Shown here: one piece after another, positions 1 to 9,080 of the stretch
Layout: every line of letters starts with the position of its first letter
Numbering within the stretch: position 1 is the first letter of the stretch
NCBI RefSeq assembly: GCF_000292525.1
Contig: NZ_AEYF01000029.1
Span: 62,001 to 126,000 of the forward strand
Direction: 5' to 3'
DNA from: Rhizobium sp. CCGE 510
GTDB lineage: Bacteria > Pseudomonadota > Alphaproteobacteria > Rhizobiales > Rhizobiaceae
DNA: 64,000 bases
Position numbers and translations under genes: made by a program
Notes under the pieces: model-generated
What the model was told of the DNA's origin: nothing
What the model saw: the letters and a program-made list of their open reading frames with translations, nothing else
Databases searched by the model: none

Positions 1-268
1 CGACAGAGACTGAAATCAGCTCCTCCAGCTTCTTCAGCTTGCGGAAGATCAGCGTGCGGTGCGCCCAGGGACAGGCAAGCGAGACATAGAGATGATAACG
101 TCCGGCTTCGGCCTTGAAACCGCCGCTGCCGGAAGGGCCGGCCTCACCGTCCGATGTCACCCAGTTGCGGAACTGCGAGGGCTGCCGCTTGAATTGGCCC
201 TTGCTTTCCTTGGTGTCGTACCAGATGTCATGCCAGACGCCGTCCACCAGCATTCCCATGATCTTCAT
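1..268 (-). CDS. Glutathionyl-hydroquinone reductase (YqjG/PcpF family), N-terminal part only
   Basis: Only the first 89 codons are inside the window; the gene continues past the left edge. The visible protein begins MKIMGMLVDGVW, passes through a region rich in G and S, and reaches the active-site motif SLACPWAHR, which is typical of Xi-class glutathione transferases that reduce glutathionyl-hydroquinones; Cys of CPWAH is the catalytic residue in that family. The start is the ATG preceded by an AAAGGAA ribosome site. It is likely a cytosolic detoxification enzyme. The family call rests on the N-terminal third only. Confidence 0.85.
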   Translation of the reverse strand, partial: MKIMGMLVDGVWHDIWYDTKESKGQFKRQPSQFRNWVTSDGEAGPSGSGGFKAEAGRYHLYVSLACPWAHRTLIFRKLKKLEELISVSV

Positions 269-487
269 TTCCTTTGGTTGCGTGTCGGGGCCGAAATTAG
301 CTGAGATAGCGGGGCTTTGCAGGCGGTAAAGGTTGAACAGTGTGTCACGCGGTTTGGGCACTGCATAGTTCCGAGCGCAGAAGCCTGCATTTTGCGTTGG
401 ACGGCGGAAATTTTTCCTGCTATCGGCCACTCCACGATTTTAGGATCTCTGTCTGATGTTCATTTCCAGAAACCCGCGACGACGCTG

Positions 488-1051
488 ATGCTCCCGAACG
501 CCCAAGGCGTGTTCGAGACCCATCAATCTGTCCATCCGGTTTCTGTCATCATGTACAAGCACGATCTCGTCTACCTCACCGAAGACGCGTCCCATGACGC
601 CGCCATCGAACATATCAACGAAGAAGCTTTCGGTCCGGGCCGCTTCACGCGCGCTGCCGCGCGCATCCGTGAGCAGGGGCCGCATGATCTGTCGCTCTCC
701 TTCATCTGCACCGACAATGGCGAGACGATCGCCTCGGTGCGCATGACGCCGGTGCTGGCCGGCGCGGTGAAGGGTCACCTTCTCGGCCCGCTTGCCGTGC
801 GCCCCTCCCATAAGAACCAGGGCATCGGTCGCGAACTGGTGCGGATCGCGGTGGAGGCGGCAAGACGCAAGGGCTCGGAAGCCGTGATCCTCGTCGGCGA
901 TCCGCCCTATTACGGCCCGCTCGGCTTCGAGAAGGTCGCTTACAATGCCCTTTCCTTTCCAGGACCCGTCGATCCTGGCCGCGTGCTCGTCGTGCCGATC
1001 GCCGAAAGCGTGCACGAACGGCTGAAGGGCACAATTGCCTGGCATGGATGA
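488..1051 (+). CDS. GNAT-family N-acetyltransferase (YhbS-like)
   Basis: The protein has a GNAT core: a beta-strand LLGPLAVRPSHK followed by the acetyl-CoA pyrophosphate loop NQGIGRELV, and the late motif GDPPYYGPLGFEKV, which is typical of YhbS-type acetyltransferases. The substrate is unknown. The start is uncertain: ATG at 488 gives 187 residues and ATG at 551 gives 166, and the GNAT fold itself begins soon after the second. Neither has a good ribosome site. An upstream in-frame extension to 317 exists but has no GNAT-like sequence and I leave it out. The gene converges on the next one. Confidence 0.8.
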   Translation: MLPNAQGVFETHQSVHPVSVIMYKHDLVYLTEDASHDAAIEHINEEAFGPGRFTRAAARIREQGPHDLSLSFICTDNGETIASVRMTPVLAGAVKGHLLGPLAVRPSHKNQGIGRELVRIAVEAARRKGSEAVILVGDPPYYGPLGFEKVAYNALSFPGPVDPGRVLVVPIAESVHERLKGTIAWHG

Positions 1052-1468
1052 TTAGAGGGTTTTCCGGAGAAAGCTGCGTGTGCGACGTTGCGGGAAATCC
1101 TCGAGTTCGCCGAAGACCTCATAACCCTGACGCAAATAGGCACTGAGAGCCAGCGGGCTGAAGGTGTCGATCCAGGCGCCGCGGCAGCCGCGTGCCTTGG
1201 CCTCTTCTTCCGCCTTTGCGAGGATCTTGCCGGCGAGACCGGTGCCGCGCAGGGTGTCGGGAATATAGAGCATCTGGGTGAAGAGCCAGCCCCAGGCGGT
1301 AAAGCCCGACAGGCCGCCAGTCACCTTGCCATCGGTGTCGCGGATCAGGACGGCGAGCGGCCGGCGGTCGGAGGGGCCGACATCACCGGCGTTGAAGGCT
1401 AAGAGCGCATCGGTGATCGCAGCCAGTTCCTCCGGCGAGGGTGAAGCGGTCAGCTCGAATTCCGGCAT
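1052..1468 (-). CDS. GNAT-family N-acetyltransferase, last gene of the moxR operon
   Basis: The 138-residue protein shows an acetyl-CoA binding loop RGTGLAGKILAKAEEEAKARG, typical GNAT spacing, and a C-terminal region with AYLRQGYEVFGELEDFP. The start chosen is MPEFELTASPS, four bases after the stop of the upstream 689-residue membrane protein; the longer reading frame would overlap that gene. Its position suggests co-transcription with the moxR/DUF58/DUF4159 genes, but a functional link is not evident. The acceptor substrate is unknown. It is unrelated in sequence to the convergent acetyltransferase next to it beyond the shared fold. Confidence 0.8.
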   Translation of the reverse strand: MPEFELTASPSPEELAAITDALLAFNAGDVGPSDRRPLAVLIRDTDGKVTGGLSGFTAWGWLFTQMLYIPDTLRGTGLAGKILAKAEEEAKARGCRGAWIDTFSPLALSAYLRQGYEVFGELEDFPQRRTRSFLRKTL

Positions 1469-1472
1469 GCGA

Positions 1473-3542
1473 TCATCGCCCTTCGCGCCACCACATGGTT
1501 CCGAAGGCGAGCAGCAGGATGCCGACGCCGGCGAAACCGGCAAAGAGCGGCAGCGTGTTGATGCCTTTCAAGACCGTTTCGTTGGTCATGCGGATCATCA
1601 TGCGATCGTTGTCGGCGACGCGGACCTGGCCGCGCACCGGCAGGATCGGCGGAACGGTGATCCTGCCATTTTCGTTGGAGACGCGGGTGACGAGACCCTT
1701 GCTTCTGTCGGCGACCGGCTTCAGCACATCGGTCGTCGAGATCATCGCCTTGAATTCAGGTGCGTCGACGGCGCCGATATGGACGAGCGTCGACAGCTTG
1801 CCGTTGCGGATTTCGAAGAGGCCGATTTCGTCCATCCTCTTCTCCGCCTTGTAGAGCCCCGGTTCGGATTGGGTAAGCGGCAGGGTTTCAGTCTTGCCTG
1901 AGGGGTAACGCACGGTGGCGTTGCCCGGATTGTCGCCGATCGTCTGGCGGGTGACTTCAAGTGTCCGGCCGGAAGCGCGTGCCGTCAGCGCTTCTTCTTC
2001 GAGCGCCGGCTCTTTCATCAGCCAATGGGCGATACGGCGATAGAGCGAAACGTTCGGGCCGCCGCCTTCGAAGCCGCGTGCCCAGAGCCAGCCCTGATCG
2101 GAAAGCAGCATGGCGACGCGGCCTTGGCCGGCGCGGTTCAGCACCAGCAGCGGGTGGTTGTCGGCACCCAGCATGATCGTCTCGCCCTGCGGCCGGTCGA
2201 CATCGACGCTACGGAACCAGCGGCCCCAATGCGGCGGTTCCTCGCCCGAGCCGTCCAGGCCGCGGGTGACGGGATGCTTGCGGCCTTCTTCGGAGAGGCG
2301 GGGATAGAAGGCCTTCTCGATCATCTCGCCGGTGGGCGTTGCCGGCAGGACCGAGGAAAGCGGCGTCAGTGCGATGGAATCCGGGCCGGCATGCTCGGGA
2401 CCGGCGGCGATCAGCAGCGCGCCGCCGTTTTCGACATATTGCGCGATGTAATCGTAATAGAGCAGCGGCAGCACGCCACGGTGCTGGTAGCGATCGAAGA
2501 TGATCAGGTCGAAATCCTTGATCTTGTCGACAAAGAGCTCGCGCGTCGGGAAGGCGATCAGCGACAGCTCGTTGATCGGCGTGCCGTCCTGCTTTTCCGG
2601 CGGGCGCAGGATAGTGAAATGGACGAGGTCGACCGAGGCATCGGATTTCAGCAGGTTGCGCCAAGCACGCTCGCCGGCATGCGGCTCGCCGGAAACGAGA
2701 AGGACGCGGAGATTCTGACGAATGCCGTCGATGACGTGAACGGCGCGGTTGTTGGCGGTGGTGACCTCGCCGGGGAGCGCTGCGACGGCAAATTCGAGCA
2801 CATTGCTGCCGCCGGCCGGCACCTTGAAGGAGAAGGGCGTATCCTGGCCTGGCGTCGCCTGCAGGGTGGCGATCTCGTCACCATTCAGCTTCACCGTGAC
2901 ATTGGCCGTGCCACCGGGGCTGTGGCCGTCGTCGAAGACGCGCAGAACGACCTGCTGCTCCTCGTTGACGATGCCGAAGCGCGGCCCCTTGATGACTTCG
3001 ATGCGGCGGTCGAATTCGTTGGCCTTGCCGGTCACGAGACCATGGATCGGCGCATCGAAACCGAGCGCCTGATTGGCGGCCGGAACGTCGTGGACTTCAC
3101 CGTCGGTCAGTAAGATGGCGCCGCCAATGCGGGCAGGCGGGACATCGGCGATGTTGGCCGACAGCGCGTCGAACAGGCGCGTCGACGGCACGTCGGAATT
3201 GACGTCGCCTTCGACGTCGACGAAGCGGGGCTCTATCTGGGGGAAGCGGGCGAGCTGTCCCTTCAAGGCCGCAAGGGCGTCATCGGTCATCTTGACGCGA
3301 TCGGGTGTCTGTTGGCTCTGGCTTCGATCGACGAGAACCGGGACGATCGTCGACAACTGATCCCTATCCTCCTGCAGCAGCACTGGATTGGCAAGGGCGG
3401 CGAGCATGGCAAGGGCTGCCAGCGTTCTGATCCAGGCGCCGCGAATGCCGCGCCAAATCGCGAAGGCGGCGATGATGGCGCTGACGACGGCCAGTGCGGC
3501 CAGAACCGGCCAGGGCAGAAAGGGCGAAAAGTCGAAGGTCAT
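1473..3542 (-). CDS. Large membrane protein with vWA-like and glutamine-amidotransferase-like regions
   Basis: This is a 689-residue protein. Two hydrophobic segments lie at about residues 10-55 and one at the extreme C terminus (GVGILLLAFGTMWW), so most of the chain is probably periplasmic or anchored at both ends. After the second helix there is VPVLVDRSQSQQ, which fits a DxSxS metal-ion-dependent adhesion site of a von Willebrand A-like domain. The middle part, with GGALLIAAGPEH, looks like the class I glutamine-amidotransferase-like fold seen in this type of uncharacterised protein. It starts one base after the stop of the DUF4159 gene and is surely in the same operon. Molecular role unknown. 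Confidence 0.75.
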   Translation of the reverse strand: MTFDFSPFLPWPVLAALAVVSAIIAAFAIWRGIRGAWIRTLAALAMLAALANPVLLQEDRDQLSTIVPVLVDRSQSQQTPDRVKMTDDALAALKGQLARFPQIEPRFVDVEGDVNSDVPSTRLFDALSANIADVPPARIGGAILLTDGEVHDVPAANQALGFDAPIHGLVTGKANEFDRRIEVIKGPRFGIVNEEQQVVLRVFDDGHSPGGTANVTVKLNGDEIATLQATPGQDTPFSFKVPAGGSNVLEFAVAALPGEVTTANNRAVHVIDGIRQNLRVLLVSGEPHAGERAWRNLLKSDASVDLVHFTILRPPEKQDGTPINELSLIAFPTRELFVDKIKDFDLIIFDRYQHRGVLPLLYYDYIAQYVENGGALLIAAGPEHAGPDSIALTPLSSVLPATPTGEMIEKAFYPRLSEEGRKHPVTRGLDGSGEEPPHWGRWFRSVDVDRPQGETIMLGADNHPLLVLNRAGQGRVAMLLSDQGWLWARGFEGGGPNVSLYRRIAHWLMKEPALEEEALTARASGRTLEVTRQTIGDNPGNATVRYPSGKTETLPLTQSEPGLYKAEKRMDEIGLFEIRNGKLSTLVHIGAVDAPEFKAMISTTDVLKPVADRSKGLVTRVSNENGRITVPPILPVRGQVRVADNDRMMIRMTNETVLKGINTLPLFAGFAGVGILLLAFGTMWWREGR

Positions 3543-3543
3543 C

Positions 3544-6357
3544 TCATTGTCCTAACCGTTCGAGAAGGTCGGGAACATGGACCTGGTCGGTCTTGTAGTT
3601 GCCGGTCAGCATATACATCATGATGTTGACGCCGGCACGGTAGGCATATTCACGCTGCGCTTCATCGGAGGGCACGGTCGGTAGCATCGGCACGCCGTTG
3701 TCGTCGATTGCCCAGGCGCCGGCGAAATCATTACCGGTGATCAGGATCGGCGAAACGCCATCGGCCGTCGCCGCCGATTTTTCACTCGGCTCGCGACCGC
3801 CCTGCCGGGCCTCGATCCAAAGGGGGCTGCCGGTGTAGCGACCGGGAAAGCTCGACAGAAGATAGAAGGATTTCGTCAGCACGTGATCGGAGGGCACCGG
3901 TTCCAGCGGCGGAATGTCGAGATTGGCGAGGATTGCCTGCAGCCGCTGGCCGTTGGCGCTGACATTGCCGCCATTGTCCAATGCGCTGATCTGATCGCGC
4001 GTATCGAAAAGCACGGTGCCGCCATTGCGCATATAGGCGTCGATCCGACTGATCGCCGCCGTCGACGGCATCGGCGCCGTTGCCGAAACCGGCCAGTAGA
4101 TGATCGGATAGAAGGCGAGTTCGTCTTTGGTGAGGTCGATGCCCACGGGCGGCGCCGGCTCCAGCGTCGTGCGGAAAGTCAGGAACTGGGTGAGGCCCTC
4201 GAGACCGCGCTCGGATATATCGTCCACCTCCTGTTCGCCGGTGACGACATAGGCGAGGTGCGTGTTGTCGAGCCTCTGCAGGATGAGGTCGTCGCCGGGC
4301 TGGGAGTCGTTGGCATGTAGCGTGCCGGGTTGCATGAGAAAGCCGGCACTGAGCGCAATGGCGATCATCGCTGCGGTGCGGATAGCCGGGCGCAATCGTG
4401 AGAAGGCGCCATTCATGAACAGGACGACAAGGCTATCGGCCAGCAGCAGCAAAAAGGCTGCGAGCAAAAGCGCGGGCTTTGCCGACCAGCTTTCGCCGCC
4501 GATCAGGCCTTCGCGCACGGCATTGGTCCCCGTTGTGTCGAGTGGCGTCAGTTCGGCGTTCTCGGGCAGGACGTTCAGGGAGGTGAAACCATCTTCCGAA
4601 CCGTAGAGGCCGGGCGGATTGTCGAAATTCGCCGTCGGTTCAGCTCCGGCCTGTGGAACGAGCGGCCGCGCCGAACCGGTCTCGGAGACGAGCGTGCCCT
4701 TGGCCGTCAGCATACGGAATGGCGGCAGGGTCTCGGAGACACGCGCATTGCCACGCGCCTCCGATGTCACGCCGCCCGAGCGTGATATCTGCAGCAGGTG
4801 GCGCAGCATGTCGACGAAAGTGCCTGAGATCGGCAGATCGGACCAGGTCGCTTCCGCAGTGACATGAAAAAGGACGATCTGGCCGGATGCGAGCTGCTTC
4901 ATCGTGACGAGCGGCGTGCCGTCAGCCAGGCTCGCCCAGGTGCGTTCGGCAAGATCAGGTGTCGGTTCGGCAAGAACCTGCCGCTTGACGACGACATCGG
5001 CGGGACGCGCGATGCCGGCGAAAGGCCCGAAATTCGGAAATTCGGCAAGTGACTGCGGCTCGCTCCAGGACAATGTGCCGCCGAGCGCCCGTTCTCCCTG
5101 GCGCAGGATAACGGGGATCAGCGGATCGTCTGCTGGTGCTGCGGCCATGCGCGGACCGGCGAAACGCAGGAGCATACCGCCATTCGAAATCCAACGTGTC
5201 AGTGGTTCGTAGGTGTCCTCCGGCAGCCGGCCGATATCGGCCATGATGATGATGGAGGGGTTGCTGGCGAGAAGCTTCGGAATGGCGATCGAAAGATCGG
5301 AATCGGCCGGTTGGATCAGATCGGCGTAGGGCTGCAGCGCGCGCTGGATATAGTAGAGCGGCGAGAGCAGCGGTTGAAACTCATCCCCTCCTCCACCGGA
5401 CAGCAAGACGACGCGGCGGCGCTTGAATGCGTCATCGAGAAGGTGGACCGCGCCTGCTGTCGCGGCGTTATCGACGCTGACGCGTGCGAAATCGTTGCGC
5501 ATCTCGAAGGGGGCGGTGATCGAACTCGTCGCGACGCTCTGGCCGGGGGCGAAATCCACTCTGCCGTTGGCGATCGAGCGGCCCTGGGTATCGACGGCGT
5601 TCAGCGCCACGGATGCGGCATGCGAACTGTTGAGCCGTGTGACTTTGACGGTCATGGCATCAGCCGCATTGTTGGCCGCGGTAATCGCGACCGTCCGTGC
5701 GGCATCGCCCTCGATCAGGCGGAGATCGGCGGGCTGGAGTTCGGCGAGCCTGCGCACCGAAGCGTCGTCGGCCCTGGCGGCGGCGCCGTCGGACAGGAAG
5801 GCGAGGGTGCCGGGCTTGATGCCGTTCAGTGCCGCGCGCAGCGCCTGAAAGGCGCGCTCGCGGTCCGGCACCAGCGGCCGGGGCTCGGCAGCGCGCAGTT
5901 TGTCGCGGGCAGCAGCTGGGCTACCTGGTACGGCGTCGTTGGTCGGATCGGCGGTGAAGGCGATCGATACGGGTGTGCCGGCGGATTCGGCGTCGTTTAT
6001 CAACGCGTCGGCCGTCTGGATGCGGCGCTCCCAGTCGGGCGCTGCCGCCCAGCTGTTGTCGACGAAGAGGACGAGCGGGCCACCGGATGCGAGCGAACTG
6101 GTGCGCGGATTGAAAACCGGATCGGCGATCGCAAGGATGATGGTGGCGGCGAGCAGCATGCGCAACAGCGTCAGCCACCACGGGCTCTGCGCCGGCGTCT
6201 CCTCGCGCTTCAACACGGAGGCGAGGATCTTCAGCGGCGGGAAGACCTCGGTCTTCGGACGTGGGGGCGTCAGCCGCAGCAGCCACCAGATGACGGGCAG
6301 GGCGACGAGCGCGCCGAGGATGGCGGGAAAGGCGAAAGCGAAGGGAAGAGCGGTCAT
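3544..6357 (-). CDS. BatA-like N-terminal domain plus DUF4159 membrane protein
   Basis: This is a 937-residue protein. Residues 1-85 contain two hydrophobic helices and the pattern of the aerotolerance-regulator (BatA) N-terminal domain (LTPPRPKTEVFPPLKIL). Next comes a vWA-like segment whose putative metal site reads DNSWA, so the last serine of DxSxS is missing. A central helix near residue 640 (LLLAAFLLLLADSLVVL) and a second near 670 separate a long periplasmic-type region from a C-terminal DUF4159 domain with DELAFYPIIYWPVS and GGTVLFDTRDQ. Start and stop overlap with the DUF58 gene by ATGA. MoxR/DUF58/BatA sets are linked to envelope or metal-enzyme maturation in other bacteria; the role here is unknown. 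Confidence 0.82.
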   Translation of the reverse strand: MTALPFAFAFPAILGALVALPVIWWLLRLTPPRPKTEVFPPLKILASVLKREETPAQSPWWLTLLRMLLAATIILAIADPVFNPRTSSLASGGPLVLFVDNSWAAAPDWERRIQTADALINDAESAGTPVSIAFTADPTNDAVPGSPAAARDKLRAAEPRPLVPDRERAFQALRAALNGIKPGTLAFLSDGAAARADDASVRRLAELQPADLRLIEGDAARTVAITAANNAADAMTVKVTRLNSSHAASVALNAVDTQGRSIANGRVDFAPGQSVATSSITAPFEMRNDFARVSVDNAATAGAVHLLDDAFKRRRVVLLSGGGGDEFQPLLSPLYYIQRALQPYADLIQPADSDLSIAIPKLLASNPSIIIMADIGRLPEDTYEPLTRWISNGGMLLRFAGPRMAAAPADDPLIPVILRQGERALGGTLSWSEPQSLAEFPNFGPFAGIARPADVVVKRQVLAEPTPDLAERTWASLADGTPLVTMKQLASGQIVLFHVTAEATWSDLPISGTFVDMLRHLLQISRSGGVTSEARGNARVSETLPPFRMLTAKGTLVSETGSARPLVPQAGAEPTANFDNPPGLYGSEDGFTSLNVLPENAELTPLDTTGTNAVREGLIGGESWSAKPALLLAAFLLLLADSLVVLFMNGAFSRLRPAIRTAAMIAIALSAGFLMQPGTLHANDSQPGDDLILQRLDNTHLAYVVTGEQEVDDISERGLEGLTQFLTFRTTLEPAPPVGIDLTKDELAFYPIIYWPVSATAPMPSTAAISRIDAYMRNGGTVLFDTRDQISALDNGGNVSANGQRLQAILANLDIPPLEPVPSDHVLTKSFYLLSSFPGRYTGSPLWIEARQGGREPSEKSAATADGVSPILITGNDFAGAWAIDDNGVPMLPTVPSDEAQREYAYRAGVNIMMYMLTGNYKTDQVHVPDLLERLGQ

Positions 6358-7274
6358 AGCTGCCCTCCATGCGTTGCCTTGGCCGGCATGCCGGACAGAT
6401 ACATGTGCACTGCAACCAGCGCCTCCGACGCCAGATGATCGGTTCGGTGGGTCGCAAAGGTCCAGCCGAGATGGCGCAGCGATTGGCCGAGGCTGTCCCT
6501 GCGGGCAAGGTAGACGTTGCGATAGGCATCGCGGATGTGTTCGGCGCGGCCGGAGATAAGCTTGGCGCCGCTCTCCGGATCGGTGAATTCGGTGCGGCCG
6601 CTATAGGGGAATATCTCCTCGGCGGGATCCGATATTTCGACTACGTGGCCGCGCAGGCCGCGGCGGGCAAGTGGGCCGAGGCGTTCCATGATCGCCGGTG
6701 CATCATCGAGGAAATCGCCGATGAGGACCAGGTCACTCCAGCCACGGATCATCGCCGTTTCCGGCAGGCCGCCTGTCAGCGGCGTATGCATCAGCGCAGC
6801 CGCAAGGCGCTCGGCGGCGTTGCGGGCGGAGGCCGGCTCCATGATGCCGGGGCAGCCGATGCGCTCGCCGGAGCGGGCAAGGATTTCAGCCAGCGCCAGC
6901 ATGATCACCAGCGCGCGGCTTTCCTTGGAGACGCTGCCATAACTCGACTTGTACATCATCGAGGGCGACATGTCGCACCAGAGCCAGATCGTGTGGGCCG
7001 CCTCCCATTCGCGCTCGCGCACATAGGTATGGTCGTCGCGGGCAGAGCGGCGCCAATCGATGCGCGACAGGCTTTCGCCCTCGGCATAGGGACGAAACTG
7101 CCAGAAATTCTCGCCGATGCCGCGTTTGCGGCGGCCGTGCCAGCCGGCGATCACCGTGTTGGCGATGCGCTTGGCTTCCACCAGGCAGTCCGGCACCAGG
7201 GCGGCCCGCTGCCTGGCGCGGGAAAGGGCATCGCTGCCGGGTGTCGGATTGACGATCTGTCCGATAGATGCCAC
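6354..7274 (-). CDS. DUF58-domain protein (vWA-like MoxR partner)
   Basis: The 306-residue protein has the DUF58 signature FRPYAEGESLSRIDWRRSAR followed by YVREREWE. Directly after it is WLWCDMSPSMMY, an intact DxSxS motif of a vWA fold. No membrane segment is obvious. It lies 13 bases after the moxR stop and its own stop overlaps the next start (ATGA), so translation is coupled. In known cases DUF58 proteins act together with MoxR AAA+ ATPases; the client protein is not known here. Family call is firm, function is inferred from the pairing. Confidence 0.9.
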   Translation of the reverse strand: MASIGQIVNPTPGSDALSRARQRAALVPDCLVEAKRIANTVIAGWHGRRKRGIGENFWQFRPYAEGESLSRIDWRRSARDDHTYVREREWEAAHTIWLWCDMSPSMMYKSSYGSVSKESRALVIMLALAEILARSGERIGCPGIMEPASARNAAERLAAALMHTPLTGGLPETAMIRGWSDLVLIGDFLDDAPAIMERLGPLARRGLRGHVVEISDPAEEIFPYSGRTEFTDPESGAKLISGRAEHIRDAYRNVYLARRDSLGQSLRHLGWTFATHRTDHLASEALVAVHMYLSGMPAKATHGGQL

Positions 7275-7287
7275 GCGTCCGGCTTCC

Positions 7288-8298
7288 TTATCCCTTTGCC
7301 TGCTTGACCAGTCCGGCGATGACGTCGCGCACCGACATGCCTTCGGCGCGGGCAGCGAAAGTCAACGCCATGCGGTGCTGGAGAATGGGTTCGGCGAGCG
7401 CAAAGATATCGTCTAGCGAGGGCGCGAGACGACCTTCGTAGAGCGCCCGGGCGCGGGCGCAGAGCATCATCGCCTGGCCGGCGCGAGGGCCCGGACCCCA
7501 GGCGACGTTCTTGTCGGTCGAGGCATTGCCCTGTCCGGGACGGGCAGAACGCACCAGCGCCAGGATGGCGTCGACGACCGTGTCGCTTACCGGCATCTGA
7601 CGTACCAGGGCCTGAATTTCGATCAGCCGCTGCGCGTTAATGACGGCTTCCGGCCGGGTTTCCCCTAAGCCCGTCGTCTCGAGCAGGATCTGGCGCTCGG
7701 CGGCGAGCTCGGGATAGTTGACGTCGACCTGCAGCAGGAAACGGTCGAGCTGGGCTTCGGGCAGGGGGTAGGTGCCTTCCTGCTCGAGCGGGTTCTGGGT
7801 GGCGAGCACATGAAAGGGGGCTGGCAGGTCATAGCGCTGGCCGGCGATGGTGATGTGATATTCCTGCATCGATTGCAGAAGGGCCGACTGGGTCCGCGGC
7901 GAGGCGCGGTTGATCTCATCGGCCATCAGCAGCTGAGCGAAAACAGGGCCCTTGACGAAGCGGAACGAGCGGCGTCCACTGTCGTCCTGATCCATCACTT
8001 CGGATCCGAGAATATCCGAGGGCATCAGGTCCGGCGTGAACTGAATGCGATTGGCGGCGAGGCCGAGCACTTCGCCGAGCGTCGTCACCAGTCTGGTCTT
8101 GGCAAGGCCGGGAACGCCGACGAGCAGAGCATGGCCGCCTGAAAGCACGGCAAGAATGGTGTTCTCGACGACGCTTTCCTGACCGAAGATCACCTTCGAG
8201 ACTTCTCCGCGGATGGCGGCGATATCGGAGAGCGCCTTTTCGGCAGCGGCGACGATCGCCTTTTCATCGAGGCTGGCTTCGGTCTTCATCATACCCAT
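7288..8298 (-). CDS. MoxR-family AAA+ ATPase
   Basis: This is a 336-residue AAA+ ATPase with Walker A GVPGLAKT, Walker B LLMADEINRASPR with the second-region SALLQSMQEY, and sensor region FHVLATQNPLEQEGTYPLPEAQLDRF, all diagnostic of MoxR. The start at 8298 is chosen because TTGGAG serves as ribosome site six bases before that ATG; a TTG at 8310 is less likely. It is the first gene of the five-gene minus-strand operon and faces the DUF1285 gene across a 158-base divergent promoter region. It is probably a chaperone-like ATPase for the vWA proteins encoded downstream. Confidence 0.95.
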   Translation of the reverse strand: MGMMKTEASLDEKAIVAAAEKALSDIAAIRGEVSKVIFGQESVVENTILAVLSGGHALLVGVPGLAKTRLVTTLGEVLGLAANRIQFTPDLMPSDILGSEVMDQDDSGRRSFRFVKGPVFAQLLMADEINRASPRTQSALLQSMQEYHITIAGQRYDLPAPFHVLATQNPLEQEGTYPLPEAQLDRFLLQVDVNYPELAAERQILLETTGLGETRPEAVINAQRLIEIQALVRQMPVSDTVVDAILALVRSARPGQGNASTDKNVAWGPGPRAGQAMMLCARARALYEGRLAPSLDDIFALAEPILQHRMALTFAARAEGMSVRDVIAGLVKQAKG

Positions 8299-8456
8299 GG
8301 GCATCTCCAACGGCTGAAATCATTCGGCAGCGAATCGGCGGACTTATACATGTGCCTCATACCCGATAGAGTTATGGAGATGTGACGGGCTGACAAGTTC
8401 GTTGCGAATGACTATCTCGTGACATCACTTCGTTAAGGACAAACCGGGACGGAAGA

Positions 8457-9080
8457 ATGGCAGCCGAAGAAATCAGCGGACAGGCGGATGCGGCGGGACT
8501 TGCCGCGCTGATTTCGCGCGCGTCTGACGAAACTGGCGGAAAAAAACGTGGGTTACCGCCGGTCGAGCGGTGGAATCCGCCTTTCTGCGGCGACATCGAT
8601 ATGGAGATCAAGGCCGATGGCACCTGGTTCTATATGGGCACGCCGATCGGCCGGCCAGCGCTGGTGCGGCTGTTTTCGACGGTTTTGAGGAAAGATGACG
8701 ACCAGAAGACCTATCTCGTAACTCCTGTGGAAAAGGTCGGGATAAGGGTCGTCGACGCTCCGTTCATCGCCGTGGAAATGAGCGTGACGGGGGGGCACGG
8801 CCAACAGGTGCTGACCTTCCGCACCAATGTCGGCGATGTTGTGGAGGCGGGAGGAGAGCATCGGCTGCGCTTTGCGATTGCGGGCGAGAATGCCGAACTG
8901 AAACCCTATCTGCATGTGCGCGGGCGGCTGGAGGCGCTGGTGTCGCGTGCGGTGATGTATGAACTGGTCGCGCTCGGCGAGATTTTCGACTTGGAGGGAC
9001 GGGCGATGTTTGCAATCCGCTCCGCCGGCGAGGTCTTCCCGGTCATGCCGGCCGACGAACTGGATGCTCTTTGCCGATGA
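8457..9080 (+). CDS. DUF1285 family protein
   Basis: The 207-residue soluble protein carries the DUF1285 pattern: PPVERWNPPFCGDIDMEIKADGTW near residue 40, then GTPIGRPALVRLFSTVLRKD and YLVTPVEKVGIRVVDAPF. The family has solved structures but no established function. It starts at ATG after a GGACGGAAG site, runs divergently from moxR, and its TGA overlaps the ATG of the Nudix gene, so the two are translationally coupled. Together with the CCA-adding enzyme downstream it forms a compact three-gene operon. Confidence 0.88.
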   Translation: MAAEEISGQADAAGLAALISRASDETGGKKRGLPPVERWNPPFCGDIDMEIKADGTWFYMGTPIGRPALVRLFSTVLRKDDDQKTYLVTPVEKVGIRVVDAPFIAVEMSVTGGHGQQVLTFRTNVGDVVEAGGEHRLRFAIAGENAELKPYLHVRGRLEALVSRAVMYELVALGEIFDLEGRAMFAIRSAGEVFPVMPADELDALCR

